Program-made: the position numbers and the translations under genes
Shown: positions 17,623 to 25,684 of the stretch, one piece after another
How positions within the stretch are numbered: the first letter of the stretch is position 1
Layout of the letters: each line of letters opens with the position of its first letter
Assembly: GCF_006539185.1 (NCBI RefSeq)
Contig: NZ_BJMN01000017.1
Span: forward strand, 16,029-80,028
Origin: Streptomyces gardneri
GTDB taxonomy: Bacteria > Actinomycetota > Actinomycetes > Streptomycetales > Streptomycetaceae
DNA length: 64,000 bases
Direction of reading: 5' to 3'
Notes under the pieces: model-generated
Databases searched by the model: none
Told to the model about the DNA's origin: nothing
Seen by the model: the letters and a program-made list of their open reading frames with translations, nothing else

Positions 17623-19010
17623 CTCAGTTGAGGTGGATCACGCTGCGAGGGTCTCATCTCGTTCGACGAGGAGGCCGTTCTCGAAGCGGGCGCCGGCTCG
17701 AACGAGGGCGACGAGGTGCGGTGCGGTGACCGCTCGCCAGCGGGCCTGGGCGGACTCAACGAGTTTGAAGACCATCGCGAGGGCCGCGGCCGGGCTGCCG
17801 GCGCCGCGGGTGACCTTGGTCCGAAGCTTCACAGTGGAGAAGGTCGACTCGATCGGATTCGTTGTCCTGAGATGGACCCAGTGCTCGGCGGGGAAGTCGT
17901 AGAACGCCAGCAGCTCGTCGACCTCGCCGGTGATCTTCTTGACAGCCTTGGGGAACTTCGCTCCGTACGCCTTCTCGAACGCGGAGACCGCCTTCTCCGC
18001 GTGCGCACGGTCCTCGGCGTTGTAGATCTCCTGCAGAGCCCTCTTCGCGCCGGGCTGCGCGGACTTCGGCAGCGCGTTCGAGACGTTCCTTGTTTTGTGA
18101 ACCCAACACCTCTGATGCCTGGCCTGCGGAAACACCTCCGACAGCGCCCTCCACAGGCCCATAGCACCGTCGCCGACCACGAGCATCGGGTCGCGCATCC
18201 CGCGCCGCCGACAGTCGCGCAGCAGGTCCTCCCAGGACTCGGTGGACTCAAGCAGACCCTCGGTGATCGCGATAAGTTCCTTGGTGCCGTCGACGCGGAC
18301 GCCCATCAGGACCAGGAGGCAGGAGTGCGTCTGGGACAAGCGGATCTTGGGATGGACGCCGTCGGCCCAGACATAGACGTAGTCGGATCCGGCCAGGTCA
18401 CGGCGCTGGAACTCGGCGTGGTCGACGGTCCACTGCTGCGTCAGCCGGGTCACCGTGGCCGGCGACAGCCCGGCCGAGGAGCCCAGGAACTGTTCCATCG
18501 CGGGCACGAAGTCGCCCGACGACAGGCCGTGGAGATAGAGCAGCGGCAGCACCTCGCTGATCTTCGGGGACTTCCTGCACCACGGCGCCAGGATCTTCGA
18601 GGAGAACCGCTGCCGTTCACCCGTCGTCTCGTCGACCCGCTTGTCGTTCACCCGTGGGGCGGCCACCTCGACCGGCCCAGCAGCCGTGGTCACGGTCCGC
18701 GGCCGGTGCCGGCCGTTGCGGACCACCAGTCGGCGACCTGCCTCTTCACGCTGCCCGGCGAGCTCGGCTATGTACTGGTCCACCTCCGCCTCCAGGGCGG
18801 CGGCCAGCATCCGCCGAGCACCCTCGCGGACGATCTCGTCGATCAGGGAACCGGCCTCGGTGGTGCCTTCTTCGTTGACCACTCTGAGCACGGGCGTGCC
18901 TTCCCGACCCGCGTTCGTAGCGCGGGCCTACTCGGTGACTTGACGATCACTCGCTCGGGAAGGTACGCCCTTCGCGTGTCCTCCAAAGGAGCTGATCCAC
19001 AAGTCCTGAG
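17623..19010 (-). mobile_element. IS256-family insertion sequence
   Basis: A complete-looking element of about 1.39 kb. Imperfect terminal inverted repeats of 18 bp are seen: CTCAGTTGAGGTGGATCA at 17623-17640 and, inverted, CTCAGGACTTGTGGATCA at 18993-19010 (5+8 matching bases around a diverged 5-bp core). The transposase stop lies inside the left repeat. No direct target duplication is evident just outside these limits, so the exact ends may be off by a few bases. Confidence 0.8.
17638..18891 (-). CDS. IS256-family (Mutator-type) transposase
   Basis: A full-length 417-aa DDE transposase. Catalytic regions are visible: first Asp in SDYVYVWADGVHPK, second Asp in PMLVVGDGAMGLWRAL with the conserved CWVHKTRNV that follows, and Glu in TTNPIESTFSTVKLRT. 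The N-terminal Mutator-type region is present (MLAAALEAEVDQYIAELAGQ). GTG start 18891. No frameshift or stop, so the element could still be active. Confidence 0.95.
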   Translation of the reverse strand: MLRVVNEEGTTEAGSLIDEIVREGARRMLAAALEAEVDQYIAELAGQREEAGRRLVVRNGRHRPRTVTTAAGPVEVAAPRVNDKRVDETTGERQRFSSKILAPWCRKSPKISEVLPLLYLHGLSSGDFVPAMEQFLGSSAGLSPATVTRLTQQWTVDHAEFQRRDLAGSDYVYVWADGVHPKIRLSQTHSCLLVLMGVRVDGTKELIAITEGLLESTESWEDLLRDCRRRGMRDPMLVVGDGAMGLWRALSEVFPQARHQRCWVHKTRNVSNALPKSAQPGAKRALQEIYNAEDRAHAEKAVSAFEKAYGAKFPKAVKKITGEVDELLAFYDFPAEHWVHLRTTNPIESTFSTVKLRTKVTRGAGSPAAALAMVFKLVESAQARWRAVTAPHLVALVRAGARFENGLLVERDETLAA

Positions 19011-19599
19011 CATTGCTCTGACCAGGCGTGGTGCCGAGGCTGGTGCAGGACTCGATGCCTATGACGTAGGGCGCGGTGTCCGCGCCCGAGTCGTGCACGA
19101 CAGAAGAATCCGGGATGTTCAGGGGAGCGGGCTTTATCGGGGCGGTGCTTGTAGTACTCACATCCCCATCAACACCGCCCGCCGTGGTCCGGGTAGCGAG
19201 CCACGTGGCTGTTTCACCCCATGTGACCAGCAACAATCCCCGCCAGAGGGAATGTATCCACCCGGATGAGGGCGACCGCGCCGAGCTTCCCGACCAGAGG
19301 AGAGTCAGCCCTGAGCCAGGTACTTCGTCCCGGACAGTGGGCGAACGGAGCCTGGTCGGGCAAGGCAAGGAGCAGTGAGTACTGGTCAGGTCACCAAACT
19401 TGTCCGGCCAATCATGGCCGATGCAGGAATTGCGCAGCTTCTGATGCCCGGCTCTAGGTGGTGTACCCAGCCGGTCAGGTCATCTCTCTTGTGACGAGAT
19501 GGCGTAGGGGACATGCGAGTGGATGTCCCTTGGTGTTGCAACTGTCTTAACCTCCGCGTCGTCGTCCTCTGCAGTTCCACGACGACTGCGGAGGCACTC
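19011..19599. other. Flank of the IS256 element with a possible truncated gene
   Basis: No intact gene. On the minus strand about 19011-19250 reads TTAGGVDGDVSTTST...APLNIPDSSVVHDSGADTAPYVIGIESC, a secreted-protein-like sequence that ends at the IS boundary, so the element may have cut off the 3' end of a small exported protein. No tRNA or other RNA gene seen. Confidence 0.35.
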
Positions 19600-19944
19600 A
19601 TGACTGGGTTTCAGGCGATCGAAAACACTCCGGCCGCGCTGTTGGATCTCGACCCGTACCGCTTCCCTGCCGCGTACATCGACGACTGGCGCGAGGAAAC
19701 GTCCACGGCCGGCGGCACCATGGCGTTCGGCGACCACCCGCTGTCGGCGCCTGTGCCCACGCGCAGCCTGTCCATTCGTCTGGAGCCGGCCGACCGCCGC
19801 CGGCTGGAGCTGCACGCCGCCCTCACCACGGCGGGTATCGCGCCCCTTCCGGGCGACCTCGACGCCATCGAGGCCCTCTGCACGCTGGACGACACCACCC
19901 ACATCGCGCTCCGGCGGTGGCTCAGCGGGATTGGCAACGTCTGA
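19600..19944 (+). CDS. Hypothetical protein, 114 aa
   Basis: An acidic soluble protein beginning MTGFQAIENTPAALLDLDPYRF, with a C-terminal helical part (RRLELHAALTTAG...DDTTHIALRRWLSGIGNV). ATG 19600 has GGAGG five bases upstream, which decides the start; the frame is open to 19513. No signal peptide, membrane helix or recognised domain. The well-formed ribosome-binding site and coding bias argue that it is real. Confidence 0.6.
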   Translation: MTGFQAIENTPAALLDLDPYRFPAAYIDDWREETSTAGGTMAFGDHPLSAPVPTRSLSIRLEPADRRRLELHAALTTAGIAPLPGDLDAIEALCTLDDTTHIALRRWLSGIGNV

Positions 19945-20058
19945 CAGATCACAAGAATCGGCCGGTTGAATACGCCAGGCCCCGCCTCCCTGCCCATACC
20001 GCTGTTGATCCGGGATAGTCGGCCACTTCGTCAGCTGATCCCGGAAACGAGGTAGCAG

Positions 20059-20496
20059 ATGAATTCTTCTTTGTGGTCGGCTCGGTGGCTGGCTTCCGCT
20101 GGTGATGACCCCACCGCGTGTCTGCGTGAATGGAGACTGAGCGAACAGAGCGTGGTGCTCCTTCCGGCGGGGAGACTCTGGGACGCCCTGGCGGTCCCGG
20201 AGACACTGGGACACAGCCTCCTGAACTCTGTCGCACGCTCCGGACACCCAAGAACCGGCCCAGTGCTCCGCAACACCATGCGCCAGGAACTTGTGTTCCT
20301 GATGACTCCAGGCAGCCCCGCCACGAGGCTGGAGCGCGCTGCTCGGCATCTGACGACCGGAACCTGGCTGGCCGTGCCTGCCCCCGGCCGGAGAGTGTCC
20401 GGGCTCTTCTGGCTCGTCCCGCCCGACGGAAGCGGAACGCTCTTCTCCCCACAGGATCTATATCCCGCACTCGCACCACGACGGTCAGCGAAATGA
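20059..20496 (+). CDS. Hypothetical protein, 145 aa
   Basis: A soluble protein opening MNSSLWSARWLASAGDDP, with central VVLLPAGRLWDALAVPETLG and a C-terminal TWLAVPAPGRRVSGLFWLVPPDGSGTLF. The pattern of short hydrophobic strands faintly recalls small primase/polymerase-like actinobacterial proteins, but I cannot assign a family. GAGG precedes the ATG. Overlaps the next small gene in an ATGA, so they are translated together. Confidence 0.6.
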   Translation: MNSSLWSARWLASAGDDPTACLREWRLSEQSVVLLPAGRLWDALAVPETLGHSLLNSVARSGHPRTGPVLRNTMRQELVFLMTPGSPATRLERAARHLTTGTWLAVPAPGRRVSGLFWLVPPDGSGTLFSPQDLYPALAPRRSAK

Positions 20497-20705
20497 AGCA
20501 AGCAGCGAAGAAAGACCGCGGCCGCGCGTCTTCGAGGCCAGGGAGGCGTACGCGCCCGCGGACTTTGGGGACTCGGTTGACGGATGCTTTCCTCGGATAC
20601 TTCGCCGCTCTCCTGCATCGCCTGGTCTGGGGCGCCCGCCATGACGTCTACCGATTCAGGGGCAGATTGCCTGAGACTTCAGAACCAGAGGACCGCGAGA
20701 TGTGA
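20493..20705 (+). CDS. Small basic protein, 70 aa
   Basis: Begins MKQAAKKDRGRASSRPGRR. A very basic N-terminus precedes a possible amphipathic or membrane-associated helix (LTDAFLGYFAALLHRLVWGAR) and an acidic tail. The start overlaps the previous stop (ATGA). No family recognised. Reality rests on the coupling and composition. Confidence 0.5.
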   Translation: MKQAAKKDRGRASSRPGRRTRPRTLGTRLTDAFLGYFAALLHRLVWGARHDVYRFRGRLPETSEPEDREM

Positions 20706-20760
20706 TCGATGAGGCGGGGAGGGAGCGGGGTGGCGCGGAGGCCGCGCCCACGAATGGAAC

Positions 20761-20786
20761 GAGGCCTGAACGTCCCCTCAGGCCTC
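20761..20786 (+). terminator. Hairpin, possible terminator
   Basis: A perfect 9-bp stem, GAGGCCTGA and TCAGGCCTC, with an 8-nt loop lies 55 bp after the stop of the small gene at 20705. No U-tract follows, which is common for GC-rich actinobacterial terminators. Confidence 0.5.
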
Positions 20787-20985
20787 GTCCTGCGGACCGG
20801 GATCAAGCAGCGGGGACAGTTCCTGGCGAATGAGCCTCCGGCGTGTCCGACAGGACGTGAAGCCGCTGGGTAAGCCCGCTTTCATGATCGGTTCATTGGA
20901 CTGAAAGCATCTGGCGGGTGGTTCCAGTCGGTTGCCGGGAGGCAACAGACGACCTCATCGCACCAGATGGGGTCGCTGGCGCTGG

Positions 20986-21426
20986 TCATGGATCGCAGGA
21001 AATCTCAGCCAACCATTCCGGGGTGTAGCACTCGGCGAACGACCACTTCTGGTCCGAGTAGTGATCGTCTGTGCTGTCGGTGTACACCTCAAGCCTGCCT
21101 TGCGGCGTCAAGCGGTAGTACTCGCGAATCGGGTCACCCTCCACGGTGGGATAGGCCACCTTCAGTTCCGCGCTCTCGCCGTTCTTGAGGGCTCGCTGGA
21201 GGCAGGCAATTTCCCGCGCCGCCTGTTTCTGCATCTCCTCACCCTGATCCAGGCTCACCTCGCCACAACGTGAAAACTCGGTTCTGGACTCCCAGCGTTC
21301 CTTGACTGGATCGTTCAGCATGCCGCAACCGGCAACCAGCAAGGATGTCAGCGTTACCGCGACGAGCCGCGCGCGAATCGAAACAGCCGCCACGCAGCGA
21401 CGACGGGCCCTGCCTTGAGCTGTCAC
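20986..21426 (-). CDS. Small lipoprotein, unknown function
   Basis: A 146-aa predicted lipoprotein: basic N-region, hydrophobic core, lipobox LLVAGCGMLND. The mature part is a hydrophilic domain with four cysteines (EFSRCGEV, EIACLQRAL, FAECYTPEW, ISCDP at the very end), which may form two disulfides. I chose GTG 21426 (VTAQGRARRR), preceded by an AGGAAGGGGG purine run; the frame extends upstream without merit. No family recognised. Confidence 0.68.
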   Translation of the reverse strand: MTAQGRARRRCVAAVSIRARLVAVTLTSLLVAGCGMLNDPVKERWESRTEFSRCGEVSLDQGEEMQKQAAREIACLQRALKNGESAELKVAYPTVEGDPIREYYRLTPQGRLEVYTDSTDDHYSDQKWSFAECYTPEWLAEISCDP

Positions 21427-21460
21427 GACGCCCCCTTCCTGGCCGTCAGACGCAGCTTCG

Positions 21461-21570
21461 ATGAAACCGGTTCCGTGCGCCCACGTCCTGGCGCTGACCG
21501 CTGCCGGCACCGTCAAATCTTGGGGCGCCAACGCCGGCGGGCAGCTCGGCGTGGACACCCCCGCCGCCCA
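21461..21570 (+). pseudogene. RCC1-repeat fragment
   Basis: The plus-strand frame reads VLALTAAGTVKSWGANAGGQLGVDTPA, a clear single RCC1 blade (consensus ALt-dGtV-sWG-N--GQLG). Proteins of this family carry about seven blades; only one is left here. It is read in frame into the following DUF gene without its own stop, but that gene has its own start at 21650. Confidence 0.65.
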
Positions 21571-21649
21571 CCGCTCTCACGACAGCCCTGACCGCAGTAC
21601 GAGGCGTTGCGGCACTGAGTTGCCAAGACGGGACACCTATCATGGGGAC

Positions 21650-22219
21650 ATGAGTTCGAACGCGGGTGCTGAGGCGCGACCGGAGCTTAGTGCGACGTTG
21701 AGTGGGAACGAGCTGGCCCGCTGGTACTGGACGCTGGCCGAGCTGACCGTGCTTGCCCGGGAGATCGGGGTGTCGCGGAGCGGTGGGAAGGTGGCGCTGA
21801 CGCAGCGACTGCGGGCCGCATTGGACGGCGTCGCCCCGGCGGCCGCGCCGCCCCGGACGCGCAGCACCGGCCACCAGCTTGCCGCGCCGGTGAACGGCTC
21901 CACTGTGATTCCCGAGGGTCAGCGGTGCAGCCAGGTGCTGCGCGAGTACTTCCGCCGGGAGATCGGCCCGAGCTTCCACTTCGATGCGTACATGCGAGCG
22001 TTTGTTACCGAAAGTGCAGGGCGCACACTGGCCGACGCCATCGCCCACTGGCACGCCACCCGTCAGACTGCTGCCCAGCTTCAAGAGATTGGCGCGCAGT
22101 TCGAGCTCAACCGCTTCCTGCGTGACTGGCATGCCGAGCATCCGGCCGGCAGTCGCACCGAAGCGCTTGCCGCTTGGAGGGCTCACCGCGGCCGACCTCG
22201 TAGCCCGTCCGCGTGGTGA
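21650..22219 (+). CDS. SAP-like/DUF6434-type protein
   Basis: A 189-aa protein. The N-terminal third (GNELARWYWTLAELTVLAREIGVSRSGGKVALTQRLRAAL) has the helix-extended-helix look of a SAP-like nucleic-acid-binding motif. The centre (IPEGQRCSQVLREYFRREIGPSFHFDAYMRAFV) and GRTLADAIAHW match the architecture I associate with DUF6434 proteins. ATG 21650 is chosen because it begins the domain and leaves the unrelated RCC1 fragment upstream. Function unknown; DNA binding is an inference from the SAP-like region. Confidence 0.65.
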   Translation: MSSNAGAEARPELSATLSGNELARWYWTLAELTVLAREIGVSRSGGKVALTQRLRAALDGVAPAAAPPRTRSTGHQLAAPVNGSTVIPEGQRCSQVLREYFRREIGPSFHFDAYMRAFVTESAGRTLADAIAHWHATRQTAAQLQEIGAQFELNRFLRDWHAEHPAGSRTEALAAWRAHRGRPRSPSAW

Positions 22220-22375
22220 CCGGGTCGTAGCGATGACTGGGTGCTGTGACGACGTTCGGGGCGTGTCGCGCCGGCCCCTCGCTGCTTCGCTGCCAACCGA
22301 TCACCCAGCAGTCCTGGCTGCGCTGGGGCGCCGCTTGTCTCGTCCAGCGGGCAACAGGAGGCGGCGGGTGGACGT

Positions 22376-22640
22376 CTACTCGGTGGGCTCCTGTTCCACG
22401 GTTGGCTCGACGATGTCCGCAGTGAGACCGATGCCCGTGGAGATGGTTCGGTAGAGGTCTTCGAACGGCAGGAGCTCGGTCAGGAAAGTCCGCCACACGA
22501 CGTCCCGCTCCCGGCCCAGGTACGCGGTCAGCCGGTACAAGTTGCACCCCGCCGGAGCCGTGGTCGATGTCCACGAGAAGGGGTTCTGGCGCTGGATCCA
22601 GCCCAGCCGGCCCCCGAGTCGGAGACGCTCGAAGACCCGT
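22376..22640 (-). pseudogene. C-terminal fragment of an unknown protein
   Basis: The minus-strand frame ending at 22376 carries protein-like sequence (NPFSWTSTTAPAGCNLYRL, YLGRERDVVWRTFLTELLPFEDLY, GIGLTADIVEPTVEQEP) with normal codon bias. Upstream of about 22640 the same frame degenerates and overlaps transposase debris on the other strand. No start codon with a ribosome-binding site is visible. No family recognised. Confidence 0.4.
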
Positions 22641-22805
22641 CCGGCTCGCCCTGGCCGAGGGGACACCGCTTCGCTGACCGTATCCGTGCCAACCATGCGA
22701 CCGTGATGGCCGATGCCATCAGCGCGCCCCGCAATCTGCCGAGTGGGGAAAGCCGCAGCGCAGATCGGTGTCGGCGTGACACCGTCAAACGATGGCGGCA
22801 GCACT
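22640..22805 (+). pseudogene. ISL3-type transposase internal fragment
   Basis: The plus frame reads WPRGHRFADRIRANHATV...SADRCRRDTVKRWRQHSD and stops at TGA 22803-22805. This resembles the HTH segment in the middle of ISL3-family transposases (LA-RTR--HA-VH----G, then R-TV-RF-R). The flanking catalytic parts are absent. Confidence 0.42.
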
Positions 22806-23249
22806 CCGACTGAAGCCAGGTGTCGCACCGGCCGCTCTTGGAGTGGGCAGGTACCGCCGGCCCGTGAGGGCGCGCCTGTGGCCTCCCGTGGGGAGCCGGG
22901 AGGCGGGCGCGGCCCGGCCTTCGCGGGCGACGCGGGGCCAGGCCGGCGGCCGCGCTTCGCAGGGGGTGAGCTGCGGGGGCCGCTGGGTGTTCACCCTGCC
23001 ACCTGCCCATTGGCGTACGCCAGAGTCGTGCACGAATCAGCCTCTGGCATATGCGGTTCAGGTCAGCGACGTCCCGCGAGGTGCTGCCCGCCGAGGCTGC
23101 GGCCGGATCGGCGAGCTCTGCGACGGCGAACACCGGGCGCGCCTGAAGCTCCCGTGGGAGCCGATGTCGAGGCCGCTCGGCTGCACCTGTACAGACACCC
23201 TCCGATGCAACACCTTGCGCGGCCGTCCCGGCCGCGCCGGAGGCCGAGG

Positions 23250-23466
23250 CGGCCATCGCCACCCATGAGCGGGGCAGGCCGCAGGGCGAGATGCCCCGCG
23301 CGGAGGCGGTCCGCTTCGCGGCCCTCGTCGAGGGCGGCGCCTGGGTCGCTTCAGCGAGGCCGTCACCCGCCTCACAACGGCATCCGCCCGCTGCCGGAAG
23401 GCGGACCACACAGATGCCGCCGACATCCTCGACGCCCTGCGCCAGGACTTTCTGACGCGGCGGTAG
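23250..23466 (+). pseudogene. Frameshifted C-terminal gene remnant
   Basis: Two overlapping plus frames form one helical protein tail: EAAIATHERGRPQGEMPRAE followed by VRFAALVEG, then after a one-base shift GRLGRFSEAVTRLTTASARC and ADILDALRQDFLTRR with a TAG stop at 23464-23466. The heptad-like helical composition is coherent across the shift. No family recognised and no 5' end is visible. Confidence 0.4.
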
Positions 23467-23701
23467 GAAGGGAGCGCTGTCCCGTCCCCGGGACGGCAGG
23501 GGCCCAGCGGTACGACGGGCGTCGTCTGCCCGCCTGCCGGACGGCGGGGGTCCGCCCGGGGAACGGGCCCTGTCACCAACGGCAGCCCCGCCCTGAGGTG
23601 TCGCACGGCGGGGCGGACACTTCGACACGGGTGCGGCCCGGCTTTCAGCCGGGCAGCACCGGTCATAGGGCCGCGTCGCCGAGCAGTTGTGACGCGCGAC
23701 G

Positions 23702-24829
23702 CTAGCTGAGCGTCTTCACAGCGGACGCGTCGTACGGCTTCAGCTCGTCGGTGCGCCCGGCGAGGACCTTCGCGGCCCATTCCGGGTCCTGGAGCAGCGC
23801 GCGGCCGACGGCGACCATGTCGAACTCGTCCCGCTCCAGGCGGTCGAGGAGCTCGTCGATGCCCTGGACCGGGGCGCCCTGGCCAGCGAAGGCGTGGATG
23901 AAGTCGCCGTCGAGGCCGACCGAGCCGACAGTGATGGTGGGCCTGCCGGTGAGCTTCTTGGTCCAGCCGGCCAGGTTGAGGTCCGAGTCGTCGAACTCGG
24001 CGATCCAGTGGCGGCGGGTGGAGGCGTGGAAGACGTCGACGCCGGCCGCGGCGAGCGGGGCGAGGATCGCCTCGAGCTCCTGCGGGGTCTCGGCGAGCCG
24101 CGCGTCGTAGGCGTCCTGCTTCCACTGTGAGTAGCGGAAGATCACCGGGAACTCGGGCGAGACGGACCGGCGGACCGCGGCCACGATCTCGGCCGCGAAC
24201 TTCGTACGGGCCACGGGGTCGCCGCCGTAGGCGTCGGTACGGCGGTTCGTCCCCGCCCACAGGAACTGGTCCAGGAGGTAGCCGTGGGCGCCGTGCAGCT
24301 CGACGCCGTCGAAGCCGATCCGCTCGGCGGCCGCGGCGGCCTCGGCGAAGGCGCCGATGACGTCGTCCAGGTCGCTCTGGGTCATGGCCTTGCCCGCGCC
24401 CTCGGTGCCGTCCGTGCGGATGCCGGAGGGGCCCATCGCCGGTGCGTCGGGGTACGGCGCCTGGCCCTGCTCGCGCACCATGCCGATGTGCCACAGCTGC
24501 GGCACGATCGTGCCGCCGGCCGCGTGGACGTCCTCGGCGACCTTTGCCCAGCCAGCGAGCTGCTCCTCGCCGTGGAACCGCGGCACGCGGTCGCTCTGCC
24601 CGGCCGACTCGTGGCCGACGTAGGTCCCCTCGGTGACGATCAGGCCGACGCCGGCCGCGGCGCGTCGCGCGTAGTACGACCGTACGTCCTCGCCGGGGAC
24701 GCCGCCGGGGGAGAACATGCGGGTCATAGGGGCCATCGCGATGCGGTTCGGGACGGTCAGGCCGTTCAGCGTGACAGGCCGGGACAGGATCTCGGCAGCG
24801 CGTGAGCTGGGGGACGCGGTGACGGTCAC
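23702..24829 (-). CDS. Old yellow enzyme-type NADH:flavin oxidoreductase
   Basis: A 375-aa FMN-dependent ene-reductase of the OYE family, a TIM barrel that reduces activated C=C bonds using NAD(P)H. Seen: the N-terminal strand VPNRIAMAPMTRMFS, the substrate-binding VELHGAHGYLLDQFLWAGTNRRTDAYGG with the active-site His region, FRYSQWKQ, and the FMN-phosphate loop VGRALLQDPEWAAKV. GTG 24829 has GAGGAG eight bases upstream and sets the start; the open frame to 25459 is a shadow of the MarR gene. Divergent from marR, its likely regulator. Confidence 0.94.
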   Translation of the reverse strand: MTVTASPSSRAAEILSRPVTLNGLTVPNRIAMAPMTRMFSPGGVPGEDVRSYYARRAAAGVGLIVTEGTYVGHESAGQSDRVPRFHGEEQLAGWAKVAEDVHAAGGTIVPQLWHIGMVREQGQAPYPDAPAMGPSGIRTDGTEGAGKAMTQSDLDDVIGAFAEAAAAAERIGFDGVELHGAHGYLLDQFLWAGTNRRTDAYGGDPVARTKFAAEIVAAVRRSVSPEFPVIFRYSQWKQDAYDARLAETPQELEAILAPLAAAGVDVFHASTRRHWIAEFDDSDLNLAGWTKKLTGRPTITVGSVGLDGDFIHAFAGQGAPVQGIDELLDRLERDEFDMVAVGRALLQDPEWAAKVLAGRTDELKPYDASAVKTLS

Positions 24830-24850
24830 AGGGACGCTCCTCGTGGCAAT

Positions 24851-24927
24851 TACTTGACAATCTTGATGCTTGAGAACTTCATGCAACGAGGGCGACGGTA
24901 GACGTCGATGTTTGAGATGGTCAAGTA
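24851..24927. promoter_or_regulatory. Divergent promoter region with inverted repeat
   Basis: TACTTGAC at 24851-24858 and its exact complement GTCAAGTA at 24920-24927 flank the oxidoreductase/marR intergenic region. Each half lies near one of the two starts. TTGACA (24854-24859) and, on the other strand, TTGACC (from 24922) could be -35 elements. Pattern fits two operators for the MarR protein, by inference. Confidence 0.5.
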
Positions 24928-24949
24928 TCTCTGGGCTAGAGTGGCCGCC

Positions 24950-25384
24950 ATGACAGAAGCTCCCCGCGTTGACACGGCCCAGCTCCTGGAGCTGCTCTCC
25001 GTGTCGCTCGGCGTCTACTACGGCGACTTCACCGTCGCGGCGGCGAGTGAGAACCTCACGGCGAGCCAGGGGAAGGCCCTGACCGTGCTGCGCCGGGGAC
25101 CGGCCGCGATGCGTGCCCTGGCCGAGACCATGACCTGCGACGCCTCCAACATGACCGGGATCATCGACCGGCTGGAGAAGCGCGGCCTGGTACGCCGCGA
25201 AGCCGCCCCTGCCGACCGGCGCGTCAAGAACGTGATCCTCACGGCCGAGGGCGAGCGCGTCACCGACGCGATCCGCGCGAAGATGCACATCACCCAGGAG
25301 GGTTTGGCCGGGCTCGGCGCCGACGACCAGGGCGCCCTGTACGCCCTGCTGGAACGGGTCTTCCTCACCCCGCCCACCGCCTGA
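24950..25384 (+). CDS. MarR-family transcriptional regulator
   Basis: A 144-aa MarR-type winged-helix repressor: helix ENLTASQGKALTVLRRG, recognition helix MTCDASNMTGIIDRLEKRGLV, wing RREAAPADRRVKNVILTAEG. Length and layout are typical. ATG 24950 is chosen over the in-frame ATG at 24908, because the upstream codons cover the promoter and inverted repeat. Such regulators commonly control a divergent redox enzyme and respond to phenolic or quinone ligands. Confidence 0.92.
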   Translation: MTEAPRVDTAQLLELLSVSLGVYYGDFTVAAASENLTASQGKALTVLRRGPAAMRALAETMTCDASNMTGIIDRLEKRGLVRREAAPADRRVKNVILTAEGERVTDAIRAKMHITQEGLAGLGADDQGALYALLERVFLTPPTA

Positions 25385-25554
25385 CCCCCGCCCGGCGCAC
25401 ACCGGCGCGCCGACGCCCTCGCGGCCACGCCGCGCAGGCCGGGCTGCTGCGGTGATCACATACGCCGGCTCGGCCGCTGGTCGGTACCTCCCCCAGTCGC
25501 CCGGTCGGCCCGCCGGAGGGTGCCGGACTCCCGCGAGGCCTCCACAGTGGCCCC

Positions 25555-25683
25555 ATGGAGCAGATCCCGGACGTGCTGTCCCGAGGAGGCGACCGGTTCA
25601 CCGCCCCGGCGAACCTGCCCGCCCGCCAGGTCCACTCCACGACGCACGACGAGTCCGGCGACCGTGGCGAGAGGACGAACTGA
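25555..25683 (+). CDS. Possible small protein upstream of zwf
   Basis: A 42-codon frame beginning MEQIPDVLSRGGDRFTAPANL and ending in GDRGERTN. Its TGA (25681-25683) is followed one base later by the zwf GTG at 25685, a spacing typical of coupled genes. Strong third-position G/C bias, no membrane helix and no recognised family. It might be an upstream regulatory peptide or chance. Confidence 0.35.
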   Translation: MEQIPDVLSRGGDRFTAPANLPARQVHSTTHDESGDRGERTN

Positions 25684-25684
25684 C

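Noticed and set aside
23058..24860. 600-codon minus-strand frame
   Set aside because: Out-of-register shadow of the old yellow enzyme gene; the correct register has all family motifs.
23702..25459. Oxidoreductase with a long N-terminal extension
   Set aside because: The extension covers the divergent marR gene and promoter; GTG 24829 has a strong ribosome-binding site.
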